Assembly: GCA_014529385.2 (NCBI GenBank)
Contig: CM043967.1
Location: 129,157,682-129,221,681, forward strand
DNA: 64,000 nt
Source: Adiantum capillus-veneris
Lineage: Eukaryota > Streptophyta > Polypodiopsida > Polypodiales > Pteridaceae
Reading direction: 5' to 3'
In this document: positions 54,019 to 64,000 of the stretch, piece by piece
How positions within the stretch are numbered: the stretch's first letter is position 1
Layout of the letters: each line of letters opens with the position of its first letter
Notes under the pieces: model-generated
Seen by the model: only the letters and a program-made list of their open reading frames with translations
Told to the model about the DNA's origin: nothing
Databases searched by the model: none
Made by a program: the position numbers and the translations under genes

Positions 54019-54991
54019 GGGAGATGGGAGTCCTTTTTGGCTGATGAAAAGAGAAGGCTTAGAACTTTAGGTCTTCTTGGGGAGGATTTCAAAAAAATGA
54101 ATGAAGCTTTAAAGAAGGAAGAAGAAAAAATGAGAGATAGCAGATATAAGTACCTTTCTATTGCAAATCATGTACATGGTGAAGAGTTTTTTACTATGCT
54201 ATTTGACAAGGATTGGCATGACAAAATAATGGTAGGGATCACTCGGGATAAATTATACAGCTTGTACGCTGCAAAGATCACACTAGAGAGGCATGTTTTA
54301 TTTCATCTTACACTTTCATGTGTTGTTTTGATGTGCATTGTAATTAGTACATTAATTTTTGGATCGACGATTGTAATTCAATAGACGCAAAGAACTTCCT
54401 CACATGATGATTTTGACCAAAGCTAAGGACTCCAAGGGAGGTCATTTTGCAGACTATAAGAAACTTAGAGCCTACATGATGAAAGAGACCTATTGGCAAG
54501 GAATGTTTGGTGAAGCTACAATAATTACTGCTAAGTTTGAGGTGGAGGGCCCTTTGTTGCCAAAAACATTTGAGGTCTTTTTTAAGGCATCTAGGAAGAC
54601 ACATGTTTCATTGGCTTATACTCATGTTTTGGCAAACATGAAGAGTGCTTCAGATTATGCCTCTTTACCCGAAGTGATGCATGCAAGCAAACGTCTTGTG
54701 TACAGGTATTGGATTTCTTGAATACTAATTTCGTTTCATAATGATTTATTTTATTGTCTCATTTTTATATTGATTTTTCATTTAGATGGCTATTGAATTG
54801 TATGCGGCTGAAGATGATAGAGTCTATGCCGGAGGATGTACAAGAATGGTTAGATAAAGAGGATGAGAATACTATGTTCTCGTCAACGCTCTTGGAAAAG
54901 GGTATTACACCTTGGGAGTGCTCTCATTGTCCATGGTGGTTGGAGTATCCCCTAGGTGTTATACCAAAGAGAGAGCAAGAGATTCATGCTC
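54019..54991 (+). CDS. ParB-MTase-like gene, exons 5-7
   Basis: Exon 5 54019-54290 (GRWESFLADEKRRLRTLGLL…, with a charged, probably coiled-coil stretch DFKKMNEALKKEEEKMRD). Exon 6 54385-54705 (RKELPHMMILTKAKDSKGGH…). Exon 7 54786-54991 (WLLNCMRLKMIESMPEDVQE…CSHCPWWLEYPLGVIP…). The intron between 5 and 6 has a GC donor (AGAG|GCATGT) and an AATAG acceptor. The join gives …ITLE|R|RKELPH… without a stop. The others use GT-AG. No domain I can name; it connects the ParB-like and methyltransferase parts. Confidence 0.7.
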
Positions 54992-55083
54992 GTAAGTGAA
55001 CTACAATCTCTTGTATGAAGTACTATAGTTTGGTTAAAATAGAATTTTGTTGATCTTTTTTTGGTGAACTTTTGTATGGAAAG

Positions 55084-55767
55084 GTTTTTTGGAAGAGAGT
55101 CCCATCTCTAATGACGGTGTAATCTCACCCCAAGCTACATACATTGAGCCATCCACCAAGCCATCCTCACGTGCAAGAAAAGGTAAAAAAAGTATGGAAA
55201 AACCCTCCCAATGTATGATGTAGATGCTGATGTTGAGGAGGAGAGCTTTCCAATTTCTCTTCCACCAAAAACATCCACCTTAGCATCAAAGTCTTGCTTC
55301 TCTGAAACTATTATGAGTCGTTCTCTATATGAGCGGATGCCAACAAAACGTACCACAGGTAGACGTTCTTTGCTTGTTTATTTGCTTTTTATTACTCTAA
55401 TTAATTATTGCTTGCATTAACCATTAACTTGTCCTTTGGTTTTCTAAGCATTTTTTGAGATTCTAAGCAATTGAAAATTGCATTTTCATGTTTAGGAGAG
55501 GACTTTATTACATGTGTGGATGCTTTGTTATTGGATGTGGAAGCAATTGATGACCTAGCATGGCATACATAAGACTTACATATTTCTCTAAAAAATTATA
55601 TTACCATAATCTACTCTTACCATAATCATTTGTTTGTGTTAGTATTGAAATGTGGTTCAAGAAAACGCCAATCTATGATGGCCGCCAGTATGCCTTAAAG
55701 GGGGAAATCTCCCAATATGTGGCAAGGTTGATCTTTGCAGACTTCCTTACGTCCATGTTAGTTGATG
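55084..55767 (+). CDS. ParB-MTase-like gene, exons 8-10
   Basis: Exon 8 55084-55358 (FLEESPISNDGVISPQATYI…, then Ser/Lys-rich). It needs one extra A in the run near 55196 to continue into DVDADVEEESFPISLPPKTS. Exon 9 from 55496 (GEDFITCVDALLLDVEAIDD LAW) has no clear GT donor; a GC donor at ATG|GCATAC near 55562 is possible. Exon 10 55643-55767 (IEMWFKKTPIYDGRQYALKG…). The VDALLLDVEA segment sits where a D-P-P-Y-type catalytic motif might be expected but lacks it. Confidence 0.6.
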
Positions 55768-55882
55768 GTATTCACAATTACACTACAAGTGAACATTTTT
55801 TATGTCATATGGGAGGCTTCGTGTTCGTTATAGAATGCATATATGTTATGATGTAATTTTTCATTTTAACTTGAGTGTGTAG

Positions 55883-56683
55883 GTAATGTAAAAGTTGTTC
55901 CTGAGTGGAATCACTTTTCCACTGCCTTGACGAGTGGTGTCATGGAAATTGCCGATGTTCACTTGGCAGACGAGGGTTTCTTGGTAACTTTGTCTCTTGC
56001 GCAACATTTGGGAGATCTTGTCATGCAAGCTAATAGATTTAGTTTGAATCTCCATCACTCATGGACTTTGGTGTGTGATGGGGGATACTTGCACCCAGAG
56101 ACTGGTGAGCAGGTGAGGTTGCTTTCTCTATGTGAATTTTGCGTATGAATTTAGAGTTCTTCTCTTTAAGTATTTGGTCTCTCCTTTCATAGGTAATGGA
56201 TCTCACTCTTGGTCTATTTTATCGTAAGAATGCTCAAAACATTACACCTCATTATGGTAGAAAGGCTGGGGAGGATATTTCTCCTGAGTTCTTTCCGGCC
56301 TCAAGAAGCTACCTCACAGAGTCTCCACCTCATTCATGTAACGATTACATAAGTTTAGTTGGAGATTTGCTTCGAGAGGGAGCAAAGCGTACTGAGACTT
56401 TTTACAGGTAACTTTCTAGCCATGAACTTTTGTGAATCAGGACACACATCTTGATAGTTCTATGCAATCTCTTGTCGTTAAACTTTGATTATTATGTTTG
56501 ACACAGTTGGCTGCTAGAAACATTCACATATGAGGACGACCATGTTATAGACATCTTTGCTGGGTGTGGTGGCTTGGGGCTTGCTTCATCCGTCACTGTC
56601 TAATGTTAGAGGGTGATTTCTTTGTCTTCTCTAAGTGTTTAGAGAAGAAAGTTTGTGGTCCTCCTCCTGAGGAGAAAAACTAG
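55883..56683 (+). CDS. ParB-MTase-like gene, exons 11-13 (methyltransferase motif)
   Basis: Exon 11 55883-56112 (VVPEWNHFSTALTSGVMEIA…, …WTLVCDGGYLHPETGEQ). Exon 12 56193-56409 (VMDLTLGLFYRKNAQNITPH…). Exon 13 from 56517 (WLLETFTYEDDHVIDIFAGC GGLGLAS). The last is motif I of SAM-dependent amino-methyltransferases (V-L-D-x-F-x-G-x-G). The frame then stops at 56601, but the neighbouring frame from 56591 reads RHCLMLEGDFFVFSKCLEKK to a stop at 56681, matching the acidic motif II strand that follows motif I. A small indel near 56590 therefore separates them. Splice sites are canonical and in phase. Confidence 0.65.
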
Positions 56684-57021
56684 TAGATAGTTACTTCCAT
56701 TGGTGGACAATTATTTTTGTGACTTGACTCTATGTATTGTTTGAGATAGTAGTTTTTTAATGCAACGAGCAACATATGGAGATTGTGGGTTTTTCCCTTG
56801 TCCCCACAAGGGGTTTTTCACCCACAATCATGGTGCCTTGATTTGGGATGATGTTTCATATCTCAAATCGAAGATCAATCTATATGTTGTTCAATTATGG
56901 GAAAAATGTTGTGTTTCTCATGTCATTATCTTGTTCTTGCCAATGCCTACTCAATAATCATCATGTATGTGTGTGTGTGTGTAGGGGGGGAGGGGGTCTC
57001 TCTTAATCCTCTAGACTTGCA

Positions 57022-57023
<2 letters not shown>
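56684..57023. other. Intergenic, with (GT)n near 56969-56983
   Basis: 3' flank of the pseudogene. A short (GT)n tract and a G-rich run precede a CT tract. No gene. Confidence 0.5.

Positions 57024-57061
<38 letters not shown>
57024..57061. repeat. (CT)n microsatellite, 38 bp
   Basis: Uninterrupted CT dinucleotides. Confidence 0.97.
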
Positions 57062-57066
<5 letters not shown>

Positions 57067-58485
57067 CTCTAATTGCTTATAGCATGAACAAGATAAAGAC
57101 TCATTACTAGAGTAGACTTCAATTTTCCTCAACGTTTCTACATTAGCCATCGCTAGCGAGTAGCCAATTTCAACCTTCATCATTAAATTTCAGCATTCTC
57201 TCTTTGGATCAATCCTAAGGTTGCAGATCCAAGCAGATTCCCTTAGCATTTTGCATTCAGCCCGTAGCCTTGCAATATCAAGTATCCATAGCAAATACCC
57301 CTCAGCATCGTCACAATACCAAGCATTTCTAGCAAGTACCCAACAACATCTCAACATCTAGGATCATTGTAACAACATTGTGCAAGTAATGAAGCTAGTA
57401 TTCGCTTTGAAAACAGGGGACCCTTGGGGTGGTCGGAACCCGACATGCCGAGTTGTCTCTCTTTTCTCTCTCCTTCATTGTGTTTAGTTCAAGTTTTCTT
57501 TTCAAGTGAAGTTAAGTAACCTTGTGTTTGTGTGGAGTACTAGATCCGAGCTAAATCCTTAAACACTTCCACTGCATCTGACAATATATGTGCCTTTGAA
57601 GCATAACTGAACCAGCCATTTAAAAACCAGCTTCAATCAATCTGCGCCATCTTTTTGAGATGTCATTGTGCGTACGTGTCACTGTTATTAAAACTGTTCA
57701 CTTCTGTAAAAGACACATCGTGCATATTATAAAGAAACTTACATATTCCAAACTGAATTGTTTGAAAGTATGCCCTTCCAACCATGGTCAGTCATGATTT
57801 CAGCAAAACAGCAATAAGCAACTATCTTAAAACACTCTTCCCATTTACCATACATAGCCCCAATATCAATTTCTTCTTTGTATGAAGTATGACTAGGCTC
57901 TCATGAGCAATTGCACCCTCTACATGATCTCAGTTGCTTACCATGTTCGCAGAAAATTGTTTAAACATAAAATGAGGCGTGGAATTTGCCTGTGTTTGAA
58001 AATAGGCTTTCATACCGATGGTCACCCAAGATAAAAAGGCAGCCACTGTTGCATGCTTCTGAATGACAAGGCATGCTTTCAGCAGAGAGTTGCACATGTT
58101 TAGAAACCTCAAATACAGAGGCAGATAATGGCGAATCAATTTCACACAGTTGGTAGAGTTGCATTGCAATATTTCAAACGTGCTTGCCGGAGGAAACAAC
58201 AGGTTGCATGAACATCTTGAGCCACAGACAATTCAGCTGTGGGTGCAAGGCAGACGAAGAGTTGTATCCTTCAAACTTCTTTTAGCTGCTTATATCCCAT
58301 AGAAAACAACTTCTGGTTGTGAGTGTCCCCTTGTAGCAGAAGGATCTTTTACAAATGCACTATCCACTTGCCTTAGAGGCACAATATGACATGAACTCTT
58401 TGATACATTCCACATGTCCTAATCTTTGAATTTTTGTTTACCAAAAGGTAACAATAGCTGTCCAAAATCAGGTATTTCATTTCTC
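57062..58485. other. Intergenic or PPR gene 3' region
   Basis: No protein family recognised. The minus-strand frame 58199-57930 has ordinary composition but no match I know. It may lie in the 3' untranslated region of the PPR gene. Confidence 0.45.
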
Positions 58486-59688
58486 CTAAACACTATTGAC
58501 ATGAACAGACTCCACCAAAAGCTCCTCATAATCTATCATTTCGTGTGTACCTTTCACCGCTTCCTCATTCTCTGTAATGTCATCCGGTCCACCAGCCTCC
58601 ATAAGATTCTCATGTTCCTCCATCTGGCATTTAAGTCTTTCAGCCTTCTCATGCTCCTCACACTCTGTGTAGGCCTCTATTAAGCACATCCACAGCGGGT
58701 GTGGTTTAATAGACAATTGATCAAACACGTGCCTCGCCTCAACCAAACTTCCACATGATATGTACATATGAACAAGTGCTTCACCAATACAACTGTCGAT
58801 CATGATCCCATCTCTGCAAAGGCAAAAATGAGAGCATCTACCCTCATCAAGATCCGCACAATTAGCACATGCCTGGATGACGTGAACCCACGTTTCCTCA
58901 GTCGGCTCAACACAATGTCTATATCGCATGTGGCGACACACTTTCAAAGCCTCTCTGCTCTTCCTATTTTGCACATAGCTTGTAACCAAGCGGTTCCAGA
59001 GAAAGGCATTTGGATTTGAAATCGCATAAAAAGCTTCCCGTGCAGCTTTGACTTGTCCGAATCTAAAATACATATCAACTATAGCACCACCCACATATAT
59101 ATCACCATGCAACAACCTTTTAACGATGTCATGATGTAAGACCTTGCCAGTGGGAAGGTGCTCAGGCTGACTACATGCTTTAAGCAAGCATATATAAGTG
59201 ATTTTGTTGGGCCTGACTCGTTTATTGCGCATGGTATAGTACAGCCTGATAGCTTCAAGGAATTGGCCATTCTCCGCACATGCATTGATCATTAAAGTCC
59301 ACGATACAACATCCCGAGCCGAACCCATGGCCTCAAACATTAGCTTGGCCTCCTTAAGGCAGCCACACTTCACATACATGCTAAGAAGATGATTTCTTAG
59401 GGCTACATCCATATTAATATCACTAGTGAGTAGAAGGGCGTGTACCCTCTTGCCTTCTTCAAGAGCTCTCAGCTTGGCACATTCTTGCAAGAGGAAAGCA
59501 TATGTTTTAGAGTTCAATCGCAAACTTCCTTTGTGTAGCAGTTCCATGTAGTCAACAGCCTCTTTCACCTGACCTTCTTCGCACATGGTTCTCATATCAT
59601 TATCTGCATTCTCTGCAAATTTGCGCTTATTCTCACGTGCTCTAGCTTGCGTCTCTTTTTCCGATGCAGATAATACCGTCCTGCACAA
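58486..59688 (-). CDS. PPR protein, PLS-type repeats, no C-terminal E/DYW domain
   Basis: An intact 400-codon frame, start Met at 59688 (MCRTVLSASEKETQARAREN). About ten tandem pentatricopeptide repeats run from residue ~29 to ~365, for example VVSWTLMINACAENGQFLEA, ITYICLLKACSQPEHLPTGK and ALVHMYISCGSLVEARHVFD. Alternating 31-, 35- and 36-residue units fit the PLS class. Plant PPR proteins are sequence-specific RNA-binding factors, mostly in plastids and mitochondria, acting in editing, splicing or stability. The chain ends in a short acidic tail rather than an E or DYW domain, so editing would need a partner. No obvious transit peptide is visible at this start; a longer N terminus from an upstream exon is possible. 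It looks functional. Confidence 0.85.
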   Translation of the reverse strand: MCRTVLSASEKETQARARENKRKFAENADNDMRTMCEEGQVKEAVDYMELLHKGSLRLNSKTYAFLLQECAKLRALEEGKRVHALLLTSDINMDVALRNHLLSMYVKCGCLKEAKLMFEAMGSARDVVSWTLMINACAENGQFLEAIRLYYTMRNKRVRPNKITYICLLKACSQPEHLPTGKVLHHDIVKRLLHGDIYVGGAIVDMYFRFGQVKAAREAFYAISNPNAFLWNRLVTSYVQNRKSREALKVCRHMRYRHCVEPTEETWVHVIQACANCADLDEGRCSHFCLCRDGIMIDSCIGEALVHMYISCGSLVEARHVFDQLSIKPHPLWMCLIEAYTECEEHEKAERLKCQMEEHENLMEAGGPDDITENEEAVKGTHEMIDYEELLVESVHVNSV

Positions 59689-59739
59689 ATTCCAGAACGC
59701 CCTCAGGTCAACAGAAATTGTCTGTGTTTGTGTGCGTGC

Positions 59740-60996
<1,257 letters not shown>

Positions 60997-61061
<65 letters not shown>

Positions 61062-61072
61062 TGTGTGTGTGT
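60997..61072. repeat. (CT)n(GT)n compound microsatellite
   Basis: 62 bp of CT followed by 14 bp of GT. Confidence 0.97.
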
Positions 61073-61668
61073 TTAAGTATGAAAAATCCCCTCATAATTG
61101 AACCATACTTAGACAATTGTATTAAATAATATATTAAATAATAATATTTTAAAACAATATCTCATAAATCATTTCATATACACCAATACAACTTTCTGTA
61201 TCTAATGGATAATACAATCATTTAGATCGAAAATTTGATCTTTGATTATTACAATATAATATCTTAGTGTTCCATTTATATATGCTAATGTTTATATCTT
61301 TTAATTCTAGAAAAAATTGGACAGCATCTCCTTTGTAAATTGGATCAATTTTCAAAAGTCCAATCTACTACCGTCTCTTCCGAGACCCCCACTTGAGGAT
61401 TAAGGCTCTTTTAATTTGAACAAACTTCAAAGTAAAACATTTGTGTCAAAAATTATGTACTTATCCAAGAGCATCAAAAAGTACTTTGTAATTGTGAAGT
61501 CACCACTATATACTTACCTTCATCAGAAGTGATTTCCTGCATACAAAGATAGAAGTACATGTCTTTAAGGCTATTTTGCTAGGTGGATGTTTTAAGTTGG
61601 ACAGCATATTATTTACATACCAGTAGGCAGCCAAAACGACTTTTTCACAAACCATTAATTAATTAGTT
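61073..61668. other. Intergenic, AT-rich
   Basis: No gene. Contains one copy of the GACAGCATCTCCTTTGTAAA motif (61321-61340). Confidence 0.5.
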
Positions 61669-61773
61669 GGGGGGGGGGGGGGGGGGGGGGGAAGAAAGGA
61701 AAAGGGAAGAGTGGGGGGGAAAAAGCGACAAGAGAAAGAGGGGGTAGGGTAGGGTAGGTAGGGGGGGGGGGGT
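61669..61773 (+). repeat. G-rich tract with a 23-base G run
   Basis: Twenty-three consecutive G (61669-61691), then purine-rich sequence and GGGTAGGGTAGGGTAGGTAG followed by 12 G (61761-61772). A strong G-quadruplex candidate. Long homopolymers are also error-prone in assemblies. Confidence 0.9.
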
Positions 61774-61794
61774 ATTTTTTTTTTTTAGTGCTTA

Positions 61795-62030
61795 AGGGAG
61801 CCCTAAGGGTAGCCAAGGCGAATAGACTAGTGGTTTAGGTTGAGTTTCATAGTATGTACGTGATGAGTTCAAATGCTACTCATTAAGGTTGGTTTTAAAT
61901 GGTGACGTGCATGGACATGCTAATTGGAGATGCTAAAGGATCTTGGGGAGATTCTATGTAATGAAAAACAAAAGTAGTATTTCAAAATTTCCGATCATTA
62001 CCACTTCCTCGAAGATCTTTACCAGAGGCA
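61795..62030 (+). mobile_element. tRNA-derived SINE-like sequence
   Basis: TAGACTAGTGG at 61823-61833 fits a polymerase III A box with one mismatch. GTTCAAATG at 61866-61874 fits a B box with one mismatch. The 33 bp between them is tRNA-like spacing. Ends are approximate; no target duplication found. Confidence 0.45.
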
Positions 62031-63354
62031 CAAGTATATTTATGCTAATGATAGTCATTCCCCATCCATACATTTATTATTACTTTTGCTAAGTTCCGAG
62101 AGCAAGCAAATATCTCTGTGATAAAAAAACCAATGCCTAAAATTGATTAACTCCAAGTCTAAAGGGTAATTTAGACCAATCAGGTCACCCCATTTCCGTA
62201 TTGCAACTCTGAGTGCCAAACCCCAGACATAATCCGATACATACACTTTAGTGTTGACTTCCAGTAACCAAATGACTAATGTAGTTAGCAATCCAGGTGG
62301 ATATCAGGGCCAATGGATCCCCAACTCTGGTCCATCAACTCATGCAAACTCACATCAATGAATAGAAAATCCAGAAACTTCAAATTATGTTAAGTACAAA
62401 ACACAGAAATGGACACTACAACTTGCAGGTTTCAAGTGTTTTTCTTTCCGACATACCTTCTAATAACTTGTTACTTATAAAAAACTAAAAATATACTGAG
62501 TAGGTGCAATTGCGATCATGTCAAAATCGCTCAGTCACAGGTATGCCACAATATATCAGCATCAGTAGTAAAGTGTCCATTATCAACTCAAGACACTGAC
62601 TATGCAAAAGGATACTACCGCCAGCCCAATCTCTAGTATAAGATTAGGACTTCTGTGTTTAGTGGACGTTTTTCGATAAACATTCCCAAAGAAACCATCT
62701 AATATTATATGCAAGCAAAGCACCAGGGTATGGCGAATCGGAACTATGTATGAAAAAATTTCGGCAACATTTCCTTTGTTTATGCTCAGTCATTTCAAAA
62801 AAGACCAGTCAATGCCATCTCCCACGAGACCCTCACATGAGGTTGCATGCAACAGATAGTGACAATCATTTCCTCAGACAAAGAGTGTCTTTTATTTTAG
62901 TTTAATCCAACCTTGTTGCATTCAGGTCAAGTGATAAGTCTGATAAACCATCCGAACTCTATATGAATTGCATAACATGAGAAATAAAAACCATATTTGT
63001 CATTAAGTTCAACTGATTAGTTGTGAAAACCAAAAAACCTTGTACACTTTCTCAAAATCATGAGCAAAAAAAACTGTTTTAAGATAATCTAACTACGGAC
63101 TGAGTTTGAGGCTATTATACATCTAATGAGCCTGCAAACATTAGAAATTTGTACCGTTTCCAAAGCATGTTACCCATCCTGAGTAGGTGCATAGGCACCT
63201 ACCTGTTATGCTGATGTCGACGTGTGGCTATTGGTTGCGGCCAGAATTGCCTCCGTTGTAGCATAGCGAATATAGACTGCATGTACCAATAGGAAGGTCA
63301 TCTCGGCAGAACGCACCATGGAAGATCCTCAAAAGCTAAACCATCCTCTAGGTT
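62031..63354. other. Intergenic, nothing coding recognised
   Basis: Contains a GTAGGTGC-ATAG-GCACCTAC inverted repeat near 63183-63202 and a diverged copy of the CTCCTTTGTAAA motif near 62763-62785. Small frames (62055-62291) are unsupported. Confidence 0.5.
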
Positions 63355-63385
63355 GTGTGTGTGTGTGTGTGTGCGTGTGTGTGTG
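63355..63385. repeat. (GT)n microsatellite
   Basis: About 30 bp of GT with one C interruption. Confidence 0.95.
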
Positions 63386-64000
63386 AAAAGTATGCTCCAG
63401 CGTTTCAGCAAGACTGAGTTCATGAACAGAGCCATAGCCTGCGTATCTTGAGCAGCGAACCCCATCCTATTAGTAAGAGAAGAGGGAGATTCAGTTATGG
63501 GCGGGTATGTGTGAGCGCGTGCGAGTACCTAGTGTCTATGTGTGTGTGCTCTCTCCTGCCTTCGCTCGCGGGACAGAACCGAACCAGAAGGGGAAAGAAA
63601 GATAGGCCGCTTATCTGCAAGAACCAACCACTGAAGGTGCTATAATTATACACGCTCGACTTCCAGTGCGTGTGTGTGTGTTGCCTACCATATAAATTAT
63701 TTAGCATTGAATGCCAAATGAGCTTTTAGTTAAAACTAGCCCCTGCCAGCTATACCACTAGCTTAGGATGTAATCACTAGATTATGAGTGAGGTAGTGAT
63801 GTAATCTTTTTAAGATGTATAATGCATGCACCAAACCACACAGAGTGAGTGGGTGGGTGGTTATTAGTAATTGCTCGCGTCAAAGTACGTGTGATCTGGG
63901 TTTAGCAGATTTGAGCGACTATCATTGAGAAGGGCGGGCAACACCAGGATGTATCACCAAACCAAGGGATCCCACAAGGACTTCTAGAATGCCGTCATAG
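63386..64000. other. Intergenic to window end
   Basis: Scattered GT/TG-rich patches (near 63538-63548 and 63669-63680). Frames here are composition artefacts. No gene recognised. Confidence 0.5.

Larger units (their letters stand above)
34144..56683 (+). pseudogene. Multi-exon gene with ParB/Srx-like and amino-methyltransferase domains, split by an 18 kb nest
   Basis: About 13 exons totalling roughly 890 codons. Removing 35249-53508 plus one copy of the target duplication joins PWY to STPC in frame within one exon, so both sides are one gene. The N-terminal part has a D-G-N-H-R-L signature typical of ParB/sulfiredoxin-fold domains. The C-terminal end has IDIFAGCGGLGLAS, the SAM-binding motif I of N4/N6 amino-methyltransferases in the class where motif I follows the catalytic part. 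ParB-methyltransferase fusions are known in phages and bacteria. Lesions: a 1 bp loss in the ParB signature, the retrotransposon nest, a 1 bp loss near 55196, an unclear splice donor near 55560 and a frame change near 56590. No D/N/S-P-P-Y/W motif is visible, so activity cannot be claimed even for the ancestor. Confidence 0.7.

Noticed and set aside
57930-58199. 89-codon minus-strand frame downstream of the PPR gene
   Set aside because: A second overlapping frame of similar quality exists (57961-58164); no family, likely 3' untranslated sequence.
61740-61773. GGGTAGGGTAGGGTAGG as interstitial telomere repeat
   Set aside because: Unit is GGGTA, not the plant TTTAGGG, and the tract is very short.

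Overview
This is eukaryotic, land-plant nuclear DNA. It has plant-type LTR retrotransposons with plant tRNA primer sites, a PLS-type pentatricopeptide repeat (PPR) gene, an intron-rich gene with short introns, and many long (CT)n/(GT)n microsatellites. About 70 percent of the window is retrotransposon. The repeat load and the lack of familiar angiosperm genes suggest a large-genome non-flowering plant, a fern being my best guess. That is inference; the sequence does not name a species.

Layout. 1-4221: intergenic DNA with a decayed coding-like patch, a (CT)n tract and a 1.34 kb inverted-repeat element bounded by TTAA. 4222-26898: a three-layer nest on the minus strand. LTR-1 (gag/retropepsin only, tRNA-Asp primer site) was invaded by LTR-2 (Ty3/gypsy with a chromodomain-like tail, 14249-25376, target duplication AATTA). 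LTR-2 was invaded by LTR-3 (Ty1/copia, 16407-20376, target duplication CCTCT). 26899-33700: intergenic DNA, a minisatellite, a decayed gypsy pol (LTR-4) and a SINE-like sequence.

34144-56683: one multi-exon host-type gene, split inside an exon by a second three-layer nest on the plus strand. LTR-5 (Ty1/copia, 35249-53508) holds LTR-6 (gag-only element with 2.6 kb LTRs, 37418-50485), which holds LTR-7 (retropepsin-only element, 44556-49883, target duplication CTACC). Read across the nest, the host gene has a ParB/sulfiredoxin-like signature near its N terminus and a SAM-dependent amino-methyltransferase motif at its C terminus. That pairing is known from phage and bacterial DNA methyltransferases and is the most interesting object here. 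The copy is dead: the insertion and several single-base lesions break it.

56684-64000: microsatellites, one apparently intact PPR gene on the minus strand (58486-59688) with a hairpin-forming compound microsatellite in its leader, a G-rich tract and a second SINE-like sequence.

Five of the seven LTR elements lack reverse transcriptase, either because they never carried it (LTR-1, -6, -7) or through internal deletion (LTR-2, -3). LTR-1 and LTR-7 share a primer site, a retropepsin and repeated W-V/I-P-K motifs, so they look like one family that depends on partners for mobility.
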